Assembly: GCA_964425355.1 (NCBI GenBank)
Contig: CAYRMO010000001.1
Coordinates: 1-64,000, forward strand
Length of the DNA stretch: 64,000 bases
Reading direction: 5' to 3'
Source: Litorimonas sp964425355
GTDB lineage: Bacteria > Pseudomonadota > Alphaproteobacteria > Caulobacterales > Maricaulaceae
The position numbers were made by a program, and so were the translations under genes. Shown here in pieces: positions 41,452 through 51,011 of this stretch. Numbering within the stretch: position 1 is the first letter of the stretch; each line of letters opens with the position of its first letter. Under the pieces are notes generated by a model. It searched no databases, was not told the DNA's origin, and worked only from the letters and a program-made list of their open reading frames with translations.

Positions 41452-44199
41452 ATGAGGGGACTTTCATTTCGATGCTTAGCTGCCGCTATGGGGTTAGGCG
41501 CCGTTCCTCTATGGTCAATCCCCGCATTTGCACAACAACCTCCGGTCATTAACTGCCAGGGCAGGCCGGTTACCGCCTTAGAATTTTCTGGGTCTATACT
41601 CGAGAGCGGAACCGCCAATAGTGTTGGTGCCGTTTACCGTTTTACAAACGTCGCCCCAGCTGTGGACGCGCGAATTGAAGTTATCGATTTTGTAAATGGG
41701 GGATCTCTCAACATATTTGATAATGATTCGGGATTAGTGAGCTATTTTCAGCCCGAATTGATTAGTACGGGTGGATCAGCAGTCGATTTCGAAATCAGCT
41801 TTGTTGATAGTGCAAATAATCCCATCGCGCTCGATATTGCCGCTAGCGCGATTGATATTGATGGTAATGGAAATCCGGTTGGAACCTTACGCGAATATGC
41901 AGAATTTGAAAGAACTTTGGCGGCATTTGTTCTCAATAATGCAACAGAATTAGACGTTGATGCCTCCGGGCCATCTGGAGCCGACAGAATTCGATTTGAA
42001 TCGCGGACAACTCAATTTGCGCCTGGCATCGATCCGACCGCGGAAAATAATATTGTCACGACATTTTATACGGATGTTACCAGTTTTGAGTATCGGATCG
42101 GAACTGTAGATGCCGGTGGGGGGACACGATTGACGTCCCTAGGTTTTGATTGTCCAAATCTAGCATCTCCCGTCATGACGCCAATGATCGATCAGGATTA
42201 TGGTGATGCGCCCCTCAATAATTATGGAAACCCTATCCATACGATCATTCCAGGTATTCAACTCGGTGCATCCAATAGCACAGATAACGGACCATTTGAT
42301 TCTGCAACAGCCAGTGGGGATGGTGGGGATGACGGTGTGACGTTACCTGATTTCCTGGCCGGTGAAACCAGAACGATAAATCTAGATGTATCCGGAGCTG
42401 GTGGTTTTCTTCAGGCCTGGATCGACTGGAATGGTGACGGCGATATTTTAGATGCGGGCGAACAAATCGCGACAGACATTCAAGATACAAATAATGATGG
42501 TATCATCCCGCTTAACGTGACAGCTCCGCTTTCGACAGTCGAAGGGAATTCAATTGCCCGGTTTCGCTGGTCAACCGTTCAGGGTGTCAGCTTTCAAGAA
42601 GCCGCTTTGGACGGTGAGGTCGAAGACTATCAAATCACGCTCTCGGAACCGACTCCCTTTGATTGTGACGGCACGCTTTATCAGGTTGGCCGCTCAAATT
42701 CGACATTGCTGGAGCAAACGATCAATCAGGTCGGATCGTCATATCAAGCGGATCTGGTGGCAGTCGATTCGGCGCCGAATACAATTAGTGCAGGCTGGGG
42801 CTATAATGAACTCGATGACCTTATTTATGGGGTAAGGAATGCAACAAGAGAACTTTGGCGCGTTGACGAAGATGGTCGATTTACGCAGATGTCGACCATA
42901 CCCAATACCGCGCCGAATGGAGGTATTGCGGGAGATATTTTGCCCAATGGCCAAATAATTTATCGTCGGAATAACTCCATTTGGGGTAATGTCGATATCT
43001 CAGATCCACTTAATCCCATTTTTTTGGGTCAGTTTAATCTGAGCCCAGCAATTAACGTCAGAGATATCGGATATAACCCGATTGATGGTTTGGTTTATGG
43101 TGTTGACCGAACGAGTGACCGCTTATTTTACGCTGATATAACTGCGGGCTCAGGTGCCTTGACACCAGTTCGTTTTGGTCCAGCTGTCTATTCTGGGAAT
43201 TATCAGGCCGTATGGTTCGATGAAGATGGTAATTTTTACCTCTATGAAAATCAAAGTAATCAAATTTTAATGGTGGATGTTGGGACAAGTGGGAATGGCC
43301 TTGGCGAACCGCTTTTCATCGCAACCTCTTCCGGTGACGATGGCGGCACGAATGATGGGGCGTATTGTCGAGGTCCGGCACCGCTTCCGCTTGGATCAAT
43401 CGCGGGAACACTTTATGAAGACGCGAATGGCGACAATGATCTGACCTCGGGCGAGGCAAGCTTGGGCGCTGATATTTTGCTGGAACTTTATGACAATGGC
43501 GGAACACCAGCCGACCCATCGGATGATATTTTGGTTAGGCGCGTCAATACCCAATCAGATGGCAGTTATATCTTTGGCAGTCAGCGGACCATTGCGACTT
43601 ACCGTGTTGAAGTTGATACGGGCGATACGGATATTCCGGCGACCCTTACCATTGGAACGGATAATCCTATTAACGGCCTATCGGTCACGGCAAATGTCAC
43701 AAACTCAGACAATGATTTCGGATTTGATGTGGCGGCAGCAGAGCTTGCCGCCGAGAAAACGGTTGCGAGCTTTGATCCGCAAGATGGATCTGAGACCTAT
43801 ATGTTGCCGGGCAATGATGTTGTCTATTCTATTGAAATATCAAACATTGGAAACCTTGCAACCGATGCAGATACGCTCTTCCTCGTCGATAGCTTACCAC
43901 CCGAAATTGAGTTTTGGTCAGGCGACCTTGAAGACGGCGCGCCTGATGATATTGCGGGAACAGACCCGATTGCGCTCGTCCAAGCGGATGGCGCGGCTCT
44001 GACATATGACTATCTCACAGATATAGGCGTTTCGACCTCTACTACGCGTCCAACAAGCTTCGCGGATTGTGATTCTGCACCGACCAGTGGAACCTATCTC
44101 CCCGCCATTCGTCATATCTGTTTTAATCCAAAAGGCAGCCTGGCCTCGGGTTCAGATATTCCAAAAGCGACCTTTAAGTTCAGGGCACGGATAAAATAA
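41452..44199 (+). CDS. Large secreted protein with GEVED, SdrD-B-like and DUF11-like domains
   Basis: A 915-aa secreted protein. Signal peptide MRGLSFRCLAAAMGLG...AFAQQ (cleavage near residue 30). A beta-sandwich region (about 35-230) and a GEVED domain (about 235-400, with AWIDWNGDGDILDAGEQ and LDGEVEDYQI) follow. Next comes a DUF6923-like propeller region (about 400-640), then an SdrD-B/Cna-like domain (IAGTLYEDANGDNDLTSGEAS, about 645-740). The C-terminal stretch is DUF11-like (about 755-915). Rich in Asp/Gly, low in Lys, with Ca-binding-like DxDxDG turns. No sorting signal or TM anchor follows. A GTG at 41422 is the longer alternative start. Probably an adhesin or matrix protein. Confidence 0.85.
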   Translation: MRGLSFRCLAAAMGLGAVPLWSIPAFAQQPPVINCQGRPVTALEFSGSILESGTANSVGAVYRFTNVAPAVDARIEVIDFVNGGSLNIFDNDSGLVSYFQPELISTGGSAVDFEISFVDSANNPIALDIAASAIDIDGNGNPVGTLREYAEFERTLAAFVLNNATELDVDASGPSGADRIRFESRTTQFAPGIDPTAENNIVTTFYTDVTSFEYRIGTVDAGGGTRLTSLGFDCPNLASPVMTPMIDQDYGDAPLNNYGNPIHTIIPGIQLGASNSTDNGPFDSATASGDGGDDGVTLPDFLAGETRTINLDVSGAGGFLQAWIDWNGDGDILDAGEQIATDIQDTNNDGIIPLNVTAPLSTVEGNSIARFRWSTVQGVSFQEAALDGEVEDYQITLSEPTPFDCDGTLYQVGRSNSTLLEQTINQVGSSYQADLVAVDSAPNTISAGWGYNELDDLIYGVRNATRELWRVDEDGRFTQMSTIPNTAPNGGIAGDILPNGQIIYRRNNSIWGNVDISDPLNPIFLGQFNLSPAINVRDIGYNPIDGLVYGVDRTSDRLFYADITAGSGALTPVRFGPAVYSGNYQAVWFDEDGNFYLYENQSNQILMVDVGTSGNGLGEPLFIATSSGDDGGTNDGAYCRGPAPLPLGSIAGTLYEDANGDNDLTSGEASLGADILLELYDNGGTPADPSDDILVRRVNTQSDGSYIFGSQRTIATYRVEVDTGDTDIPATLTIGTDNPINGLSVTANVTNSDNDFGFDVAAAELAAEKTVASFDPQDGSETYMLPGNDVVYSIEISNIGNLATDADTLFLVDSLPPEIEFWSGDLEDGAPDDIAGTDPIALVQADGAALTYDYLTDIGVSTSTTRPTSFADCDSAPTSGTYLPAIRHICFNPKGSLASGSDIPKATFKFRARIK

Positions 44200-44214
44200 A
44201 ACCGAATTCCGTTT

Positions 44215-44234
44215 AGACCGCCTGTGGACGGTCT
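44215..44234 (+). terminator. Weak hairpin after the GEVED gene
   Basis: AGACCG and CGGTCT (6-bp stem, 8-nt loop) 16 bp past the stop, without a T-run. May end the large transcript before dnaX. Confidence 0.3.
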
Positions 44235-44283
44235 GGACCTCATGACTTTTCATGGGCGAATAAGAGTTCTATAGCTACGCTCT

Positions 44284-46026
44284 ATGAGTGACACAGCGTC
44301 CATGTTTGGCGAACAAGAATCTTATCAGGTTCTCGCCCGCAAATACCGACCCTCAACTTTTGAGGATATGATCGGTCAAGACGCTATGGTCACGACCTTA
44401 AAGAATGCCTTTGAGGCCAATCGCGTCGCCCATGCCTTTATGCTGACGGGTGTGCGCGGGATCGGGAAGACGACGACAGCACGGCTTTTGGCGCGTGCGT
44501 TGAATTACCAATCTGAAACCGTTGAGGGACCCAGTGTTGATCTCTCAAATATGGGTGAACATTGTGAACTCATCATGAGTAGTTCCCATATGGACGTGCT
44601 CGAAATGGATGCGGCGTCTCGAACTGGCGTTGAGAATATGCGCGAATTATTGGATGGGGTTCGATATTCACCCGCCACAGCGCGCTATAAAGTCTATATC
44701 ATCGACGAGGTGCATATGCTCTCAGCAGGCGCATTTAACGCCTTGCTTAAAACGCTGGAAGAGCCGCCTGATCATGCAAAATTTATTTTTGCGACCACTG
44801 AAATTCGCAAAGTACCGATCACCGTCTTGTCGCGGTGTCAGCGTTTTGACCTCCGCCGCGTCGATGCCTCAGTCCTGTCCGATCACCTACGAAAAATTTG
44901 CGACCAAGAAGACGTCAAGATTTCAGATGAGGGTCTTGCCATGATTTCACGCGCCGCCGAAGGCTCTGTGCGCGACGGTCTGTCCCTATTGGATCAAGCT
45001 ATTGTTCAGGCCGGGCTTGAGGGTGAAGAAGTTACAGGCGAGCAAGTTCGAAACATGTTGGGTTTGGCTGACCGGATCCGCATTCATGATCTCTTTGCCA
45101 TGGCGTCGACCGGCGACACCAAAGGAGCCTTACTCGAAATGCGGGCTCAATATGATGATGGCGCAGATCCAGCCGTTGTTATGCGTGACTTATTAGATGT
45201 GTGCCATGCGGTAAGCCGTGCCAAGACCTTGGGTGATCAGGCAGAATTTGACATGGCACCGGATCAGGCCAGCCGCTTGCGTGATCTATCTGAGACACTA
45301 AGCGTGGGACAACTGACGAGGCTCTGGCAAATTCTAAGCGCCGCTTATCAAGATGTCAGACAGGCTCCTATGCCTTTGGCAGCCGCAGAAATGGCCTTGT
45401 TGAAACTTTCCTTGGCGGGTCAGATGCCGCCACCGGAATTAGCCGCTGCTATTATTGAGCAAGCGCAAAATATTCAAGCCGATGGTGGCCCCAGTTTACC
45501 TGTCATAGGTCAATCCCATAACGCGACATCTGGATCTATTGCAGCCGTCGGGTCGCAATCCATTGGCGCGTCAAGCTCATCTGCACCAACCGCAATGATG
45601 GAAGCCCCTAAACCGATAGCGCCTACGCAACCAAGCCTTGAGATTAAGAGTTTTGCCGAATTCATCGAGGCCTTGCCCGATAGCAAAATCAAGTTGAAGT
45701 CTGACTTGCAACGTTATGTACGCCTTGTCTCCTTTAAGCGCGGCGCCATTGAGCTTCGGATTACCGACCCAAAGCAAAATACGCTTATGGGACAGATCGT
45801 TGCGGCTTTGCAGGAATTGACGGGCGATCTCTGGATTGTATCGCCGTCAGATGCCGAAGGTGAACCGCCCTTGTCTGAACAGCGAAAAGAGGCGGAGCAG
45901 GCGCAACGTGAGAAAGATTTTTCACATCCTGCGTTCCAACATCCGCTATTAAAACAGGCAAAACTTTTAGGCATTACGGATCGTCCGTCTAATGTCATCC
46001 ATTCCGATTTCGACAAGGATAATTAG
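44284..46026 (+). CDS. dnaX: DNA polymerase III subunits gamma/tau
   Basis: A 580-aa clamp-loader ATPase. It has Walker A GVRGIGKTTTARLLAR, Walker B IDEVHMLSAGAFNALLKTLEEPP, the SRCQRFDLR sensor and a tau C-terminal domain. The four-cysteine zinc module normally found between Walker A and B is reduced to a single Cys (MGEHCELIM), as in several alphaproteobacteria. It is followed 3 bp later by ybaB, the usual order. No obvious frameshift slippery site was noticed. Confidence 0.96.
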   Translation: MSDTASMFGEQESYQVLARKYRPSTFEDMIGQDAMVTTLKNAFEANRVAHAFMLTGVRGIGKTTTARLLARALNYQSETVEGPSVDLSNMGEHCELIMSSSHMDVLEMDAASRTGVENMRELLDGVRYSPATARYKVYIIDEVHMLSAGAFNALLKTLEEPPDHAKFIFATTEIRKVPITVLSRCQRFDLRRVDASVLSDHLRKICDQEDVKISDEGLAMISRAAEGSVRDGLSLLDQAIVQAGLEGEEVTGEQVRNMLGLADRIRIHDLFAMASTGDTKGALLEMRAQYDDGADPAVVMRDLLDVCHAVSRAKTLGDQAEFDMAPDQASRLRDLSETLSVGQLTRLWQILSAAYQDVRQAPMPLAAAEMALLKLSLAGQMPPPELAAAIIEQAQNIQADGGPSLPVIGQSHNATSGSIAAVGSQSIGASSSSAPTAMMEAPKPIAPTQPSLEIKSFAEFIEALPDSKIKLKSDLQRYVRLVSFKRGAIELRITDPKQNTLMGQIVAALQELTGDLWIVSPSDAEGEPPLSEQRKEAEQAQREKDFSHPAFQHPLLKQAKLLGITDRPSNVIHSDFDKDN

Positions 46027-46029
46027 ATC

Positions 46030-46353
46030 ATGAAAGATTTGATGGGCTTGATGAAGCAAGCCAAAGAAATGCAAAAAAATATGGAAGCTGCCCAGGCAAA
46101 AGTTGCGGACTTAACCGCGATTGGACGCTCTGGCGGAGGTCTTGTCACGGTCACCCTCGCGGGTGGAGGTAATATGAAATCTCTTGAGATCGACCCAACG
46201 CTCTTAAACGGCGAAGACAAAGAAGTGGTCGAAGATTTGATTGTCGCAGCCTATCAGGACGCCAAAGTAAAACTGGATCAAGCTCAGGCCGAAACCATGA
46301 AATCCGCCATGGGCGATGTGCAATTACCGCCTGGGATGAAACTGCCATTTTAA
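46030..46353 (+). CDS. YbaB/EbfC nucleoid-associated protein
   Basis: A 107-aa YbaB/EbfC family protein. The coiled N-terminus MKDLMGLMKQAKEMQKNMEAAQ, the central beta strands (GGGLVTVTLAGGGNMKSLEID) and a C-terminal helix are present. It binds DNA as a dimer in other species. It lies between dnaX and ggt; recR, its usual neighbour, comes after ggt. Confidence 0.95.
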   Translation: MKDLMGLMKQAKEMQKNMEAAQAKVADLTAIGRSGGGLVTVTLAGGGNMKSLEIDPTLLNGEDKEVVEDLIVAAYQDAKVKLDQAQAETMKSAMGDVQLPPGMKLPF

Positions 46354-46381
46354 TTCTTATCCTATCAGCGTCCGGCAGCCC

Positions 46382-48130
46382 ATGAGATTATTATCGGCAT
46401 GTCTCTTATCGCTTTGCGTGTCCCTGACGGCTCATAGTGCCGAGCCTAAGGCGGGTGCGCGCGCTGTATTTGATTTTGGAACAATACATCATCCAGTCCT
46501 GGCCGAGACGGGCATGGTCAGCGCCCAAGACAGAATTTCTGCGCAAGTTGGTGCAGATATTCTAACTCGTGGAGGCAATGCCGTGGACGCCGCTGTGGCA
46601 ACCGGATTTGCTCTCGCGGTTACCCATCCCCAGGCCGGCAATCTTGGTGGAGGCGGTTTTATGCTAATCCGCCTGGAAGAAACAGATGAAATCATCGCAC
46701 TTGATTTTCGGGAAATGGCACCTGCGCGTGCCAGCCGAGATATGTATCTGGACGCGGCGGGCGAGGTCGATAATCAACTATCCCAATATAGCCGTGCCTC
46801 TGCCGGAGTGCCCGGCACTGTTATGGGATTGCTCGATGCATTGGAAAAACATGGAACCATGACAAGGCGACAAGTTATGGGGCCAGCTATTCGACTGGCG
46901 AGTGAAGGGTTTACCGTTAGCCCAGCCCTTGCCCAAAGCTTGGAATCTGGGCGGGAACAATTTGAACAAGATCCGAGTTCGGTTGACTATTTTCTGGGCC
47001 TTAGAGCTGGCGATAATTGGAAACAGCCTGACTTGGCCGCAAGTCTGAGGCGAATTTTGAAAGATGGATCAGACGGATTTTACGCAGGCAAAACGGCGAC
47101 CCTTATTGTCACGGAAATGGAGCAGGGGGCTGGCGCGGCAAAAGGCTTGATTAGCCATGAAGATTTGACGAACTATATGACAGTGGAACGTGCACCCGTT
47201 ACAGGAACGTACCGCGGATTTGATATCGCGGCCATGTCACCACCATCCTCAGGTGGCGTCCATATTGTTCAAATGCTCAATATTCTCGAAGGCTATGATC
47301 TACAAAGTGATGGGCATAATTCAGCGGATTATTTGCATAAATTGATTGAAGCCATGCGCCGCGCCTATGCGGACCGGTCTAAATATTTAGGGGATCCGGA
47401 TTTCGTTGATGTACCAGTTGGTCGTCTGACAGACAAGGCTTATGCCACCCGATTAAGAGACGGCATCGATCTTACAAAAGCGTCTCGCTCGCAAGATATT
47501 TTACCTGGTGCAGAACTGGCGGCGGAGCCTGTCAATACGACACATTATTCAGTTATGGACAAATATGGTAATGCGGTGGCTGTAACCTATACGCTGAATT
47601 TTTCATATGGCTCCGGCTTTTCCGTCGATGGGGCTGGGTTTTTATTAAATAATGAAATGGATGATTTTTCGGCCAAGCCAGACACGCCAAATGGCTATGG
47701 CTTAATCGGGGGTGAATTTAATAAAATTGAACCCCGCAAAAGACCGCTTTCCTCCATGACCCCGATGATGGTGATGAAAGATGAAAAGGTCATTCTTGCG
47801 ACAGGCTCGCCGGGTGGTTCTACGATAATCACCTCGGTCTTGCAGGTCGCCTTGAATGTTATGGAATGGGAAATGAACCTTGCGGAAGCGACCCATCGAG
47901 GCCGGATACATCATCAATGGCTACCGGATTTGATTTTCGCGGAACCTACACTCAGCCCCGACACGTTAAAACGCCTGGAGGAAATGGGGCATATATTTCC
48001 AAAAGACGAGACCGGGAATTATGCGCGAACTGTGCTCGGGCGGGTTAACTCGGTTGGCCATATAGAGGGCGGTTATATTGCAGGCGCGTCCGACCCGCGC
48101 GGGCCAAAATCGGCGGCCATCGGGAACTAG
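46382..48130 (+). CDS. ggt: Gamma-glutamyltransferase
   Basis: A 582-aa periplasmic enzyme that cleaves glutathione and transfers gamma-glutamyl groups. A signal peptide (MRLLSACLLSLCVSLTAHSA) is present. The self-processing Thr opens the small subunit in NTTHYSVMDKYGNAVAVTYT, and GSGFSVDGAGFLLNNEMDDFS and the GSPGGSTIITSVLQV signature follow. All expected catalytic regions are intact. It is inserted in the conserved dnaX-ybaB-recR series and co-directional with it. Confidence 0.94.
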   Translation: MRLLSACLLSLCVSLTAHSAEPKAGARAVFDFGTIHHPVLAETGMVSAQDRISAQVGADILTRGGNAVDAAVATGFALAVTHPQAGNLGGGGFMLIRLEETDEIIALDFREMAPARASRDMYLDAAGEVDNQLSQYSRASAGVPGTVMGLLDALEKHGTMTRRQVMGPAIRLASEGFTVSPALAQSLESGREQFEQDPSSVDYFLGLRAGDNWKQPDLAASLRRILKDGSDGFYAGKTATLIVTEMEQGAGAAKGLISHEDLTNYMTVERAPVTGTYRGFDIAAMSPPSSGGVHIVQMLNILEGYDLQSDGHNSADYLHKLIEAMRRAYADRSKYLGDPDFVDVPVGRLTDKAYATRLRDGIDLTKASRSQDILPGAELAAEPVNTTHYSVMDKYGNAVAVTYTLNFSYGSGFSVDGAGFLLNNEMDDFSAKPDTPNGYGLIGGEFNKIEPRKRPLSSMTPMMVMKDEKVILATGSPGGSTIITSVLQVALNVMEWEMNLAEATHRGRIHHQWLPDLIFAEPTLSPDTLKRLEEMGHIFPKDETGNYARTVLGRVNSVGHIEGGYIAGASDPRGPKSAAIGN

Positions 48131-48197
48131 TCTCGTCACCCCACCCACGCTTTAATATGGGCTGGAAAAGCGTGACGCACCACCTTATAGCCGATCC

Positions 48198-48809
48198 ATG
48201 CCCAAGACATCTGTCAGCCCGGAAATTGATCGCCTGATCGCCCTCCTTGCAAAATTGCCGGGCCTCGGTCCACGTTCAGCGCGCCGCGCCGCATTGGCCC
48301 TCTTAAAAAAACCTGATGTTCTTATGAAACCGCTGTCACTGGCCTTGGGTGAGGCAGCGGATCGGATTTCAGAATGCACGATGTGCGGGAATGTCGACTC
48401 GACCAACCCGTGTCATATTTGCACCGCGCCGAATCGAGACCGCACAACAATTTGCGTGGTGCAAGATGTATCAGACCTTTGGGCGATGGAACGCGCAGCC
48501 GCCTTTAAAGGGCTTTATCATGTCCTAGGTGGAACGCTCTCGGCTCTGGATGGTGTGCGTCCCGAAGATTTGAATATTGCGTCCCTTATTCGTCGAGCTT
48601 CTGGCGAAGAGGGCGATATTGCCGAAGTTATTCTGGCGATGAACGCCACAGTTGATGGTCAAACCACGGCACATTACATAACGGATCACCTAGAAAAGAC
48701 CGGTGTGAAAATCTCGCGTCTTGCCCACGGCGTTCCTGTTGGCGGGGAGCTAGATTATCTTGATGACGGAACCATCACGGCGGCGATGAAAAGCCGGAGA
48801 CCTTTTTAG
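48198..48809 (+). CDS. recR: Recombination protein RecR
   Basis: A 203-aa recombination mediator that works with RecF/RecO. It has the N-terminal HhH (LAKLPGLGPRSARRAALALLKK), the four-Cys zinc motif (CTMCGNVDSTNPCHIC) and a Toprim domain with VQDVSDLWAMERA and the YHVLGGTLSALDGVRPEDL signature. It lies 67 bp after ggt. This stretch shows no clear terminator. Confidence 0.96.
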   Translation: MPKTSVSPEIDRLIALLAKLPGLGPRSARRAALALLKKPDVLMKPLSLALGEAADRISECTMCGNVDSTNPCHICTAPNRDRTTICVVQDVSDLWAMERAAAFKGLYHVLGGTLSALDGVRPEDLNIASLIRRASGEEGDIAEVILAMNATVDGQTTAHYITDHLEKTGVKISRLAHGVPVGGELDYLDDGTITAAMKSRRPF

Positions 48810-48823
48810 AGCGGTTTTGATAT

Positions 48824-49489
48824 ATGCGCTATTTAGAGACATTAAAGACCGCGCGTTATACGCCGGCATCACTGGCTTTAATTTTGATGAATTTATTGCC
48901 GCTTATCGGGGTCATTTTTTTCAATTGGGATGTTGGGATAATTATCTTCCTCTATTGGCTCGAAAATGTCGTTATCGGACTATTGAATGTCATTAAAATT
49001 CTGTCCAGCCGTGGGACTGTTCATGGGGGAGCGCGTAAAGAAAAACTTGGCGGATTGATTTTTCTATCCGGATTTTTTGCCATCCATTACGGCATATTTT
49101 GTTTTGGTCATTATACCTTTATCCATAGTTTTTTTGATGGCTTGCCGGAATTTTCCAATATTCCGTCACGACTCTTTGAAGGCTTTCTGATCTGGCCATT
49201 GCTTGGACTTTTGTTCAGCCACTCTATTTCTATGATCGTGAATTTTTACGGCAAAGGCGAATATCTTTCCCGCTCGGCCAGTACGCAAATGTTCATGCCC
49301 TATACGCGGATCATGATTTTACATGTTGTCATTATTTTTGGCGGATTTCTCGCGCAGATTATGAATAATGCGTTGGGACCCTTAATTATATTGATCCTCA
49401 TTAAAACGATTATAGATTTGGGATCTCATCAGGTTGAGCATTCAAATAAAGATAGTCTACTTAATCCTAAACTTGCCGATGAAAGCTAA
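48824..49489 (+). CDS. DUF6498-like membrane protein
   Basis: A 221-aa polytopic protein with six probable TM helices. The segment FFNWDVGIIIFLYWLENVVIG with NVIKIL matches what I recall of DUF6498. Function unknown. It starts 14 bp after recR and ends overlapping the convergent conserved hypothetical gene by 4 bp. Confidence 0.78.
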   Translation: MRYLETLKTARYTPASLALILMNLLPLIGVIFFNWDVGIIIFLYWLENVVIGLLNVIKILSSRGTVHGGARKEKLGGLIFLSGFFAIHYGIFCFGHYTFIHSFFDGLPEFSNIPSRLFEGFLIWPLLGLLFSHSISMIVNFYGKGEYLSRSASTQMFMPYTRIMILHVVIIFGGFLAQIMNNALGPLIILILIKTIIDLGSHQVEHSNKDSLLNPKLADES

Positions 49490-49821
49490 ATTTCTTCTAA
49501 TATAGACGTGCCTGCAGCCTCATCTCCGCAGGTCCAATACCAGCTTTCATGCAGTCTCAACTTGCCACCCGCGAGGGCTTCGGGTGTTGTCTTGCAAATA
49601 CCGGTCTTAAGCTCGCCTTTCCGGTTCATATGTTGATAGCGCATATCCAGCGTATCGTCGTTTTGGACTTTGCCGATCATTTGACCATAGCGAATATCGC
49701 CACCTGAATAGGTCGCCATTACGAGATCGCCAACTTGCTCATATTTGAAAATTGTATCCGGTGTCGTTTCAGATCGATCCGACATTTTTGCGGCCCGAAA
49801 TAAGCGTCCACCATAATACAT
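49486..49821 (-). CDS. Conserved hypothetical protein
   Basis: A 111-aa beta-rich cytoplasmic protein with YEQVGDLVMATYSGGDIRYG, MRYQHMNRKGELKTGIC and LRLHESWYWTCGD. Similar proteins in Firmicutes and Bacteroidetes are often mislabelled N-acetylglutamate synthase; there is no GNAT motif here, so I would not use that name. Its ATG shares one base with the rmuC stop (TAATG), so the two are co-translated. Role unknown. Confidence 0.8.
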   Translation of the reverse strand: MYYGGRLFRAAKMSDRSETTPDTIFKYEQVGDLVMATYSGGDIRYGQMIGKVQNDDTLDMRYQHMNRKGELKTGICKTTPEALAGGKLRLHESWYWTCGDEAAGTSILEEI

Positions 49822-50957
49822 TAGCCGTCTCCATCTTTGACGAGTTTCAATGGTGGACGAGATTCATCATCGGAGTCAAATTCGACCTTATCAATTTTCG
49901 CGGCGCGGGTTGTGATTTTACGCGTCGAGGTCAGGATCTGATCGATGTCTTTTTGCGTTGTGTTGAAATGGGCTTGAAGTTTTGCCACGCGATCACCTAG
50001 CCGGCCCACATCAGCGGCCATCATAGCGACCTCGCGTTTAATCGTTGCGGCATTCTTTTGAATATCGGCATCATTCATAACGGCCTGCATGGTATGAAGC
50101 GTCGCCATAAAGGTGGTTGGTGACACAATCACAACGCGTTTGGAAAAACCTTTATCGACCACATCATCAAAGCGCGTATGAAGCTCGGTAAAGATCGCAT
50201 CTGAGGGTAAAAACAGCAAAGCCAAATCATAGGTCTCGCCCGGGATCAAATATTTTTGCGAAATATCATTTACATGTTTCATCATATCATTGCGAAAATC
50301 CCGGGCGGCTTGATCTTCATCAAAACTGGTTTCGGCCGAGACCAAACGCCGCCAGCTTTCCATAGGAAATTTCGCATCAATGGCGACATCGCCGTGCCCC
50401 TCCGGCATATGGATCAAAGCATCAACGCGCGAACGGTTTGACAGCGTATGTTGGAAAGAAAAACTCCGCGCAGGTAAAAAGGTGCGGATTAGATCTTGCA
50501 TTTGTTTCTCGCCAAATGCCCCGCGTGCCTGTTTATTGGATAGGATAGATTGCAAGCCCGAGACTTCGCCAGCTAGGGCTTTGATGTTATTCTGGGCCGC
50601 ATCGATTAGGCCCAGACGTTCATTGAGCTTTGTCAGATTTTCATGATTTCGGGTCTGGGCATGTTCCAGAGACTTACCCACGCGTGAGCTGACCGTGTCG
50701 AGGCGCTCCTCAAGTGTTTTGGAAAATTGCGCATCCCGGCGCTCACTATCTTCGGCAAATTGCGAAAGCCGACCTTGGAGGCGGGATTGCTCACCGCGCA
50801 TCTCATCCAGATGTTTTTGCAAGACTTCGCGACTATTGGTAGCCGAGCGCCGCATCACCACCCAGGTCAAGATAATCGTCAAAAGCATCAGCAAAATGAC
50901 AATCAAGAGCTCGGTCAGCGTAATGGAAATATCACCCATGATGACTATAGGTTCCAT
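49821..50957 (-). CDS. rmuC: DNA recombination protein RmuC
   Basis: A 378-aa RmuC protein. One N-terminal TM helix (about residues 8-35), a coiled coil (about 40-120) and the RmuC PD-(D/E)xK-like domain (ARGAFGEKQMQDLIR, DVAIDAKFPMESWRRL, FLPSDAIFTELH) are present. It limits inversions at repeats in E. coli. SD AAGGAG is 8 nt upstream. A degenerate copy of its start region lies at 52230-52280. Confidence 0.94.
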   Translation of the reverse strand: MEPIVIMGDISITLTELLIVILLMLLTIILTWVVMRRSATNSREVLQKHLDEMRGEQSRLQGRLSQFAEDSERRDAQFSKTLEERLDTVSSRVGKSLEHAQTRNHENLTKLNERLGLIDAAQNNIKALAGEVSGLQSILSNKQARGAFGEKQMQDLIRTFLPARSFSFQHTLSNRSRVDALIHMPEGHGDVAIDAKFPMESWRRLVSAETSFDEDQAARDFRNDMMKHVNDISQKYLIPGETYDLALLFLPSDAIFTELHTRFDDVVDKGFSKRVVIVSPTTFMATLHTMQAVMNDADIQKNAATIKREVAMMAADVGRLGDRVAKLQAHFNTTQKDIDQILTSTRKITTRAAKIDKVEFDSDDESRPPLKLVKDGDG

Positions 50958-51000
50958 CTTTGTTCTCCTTCATTTCACATGTCGCATGTTTAGGAGAATT
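50950..51000. repeat. Copy 1 of a duplicated segment (real rmuC 5' end)
   Basis: From the rmuC start upstream, this 51-bp stretch matches 52230-52280 at about 40 positions without gaps. It includes the rmuC SD site and start codon. Confidence 0.65.
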
Positions 51001-51011
51001 TGAAAAGGGGG

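Noticed and set aside
43490..44002. A 170-codon open frame inside the GEVED protein gene
   Set aside because: It is a shifted frame of a repeat-rich coding region, with Arg/Leu/Ser-rich composition and no SD site.
44284..46026. Loss of the DnaX zinc-finger cysteines as a novelty
   Set aside because: The same MGEHC-type replacement occurs in several alphaproteobacteria from memory, so it is a lineage trait.
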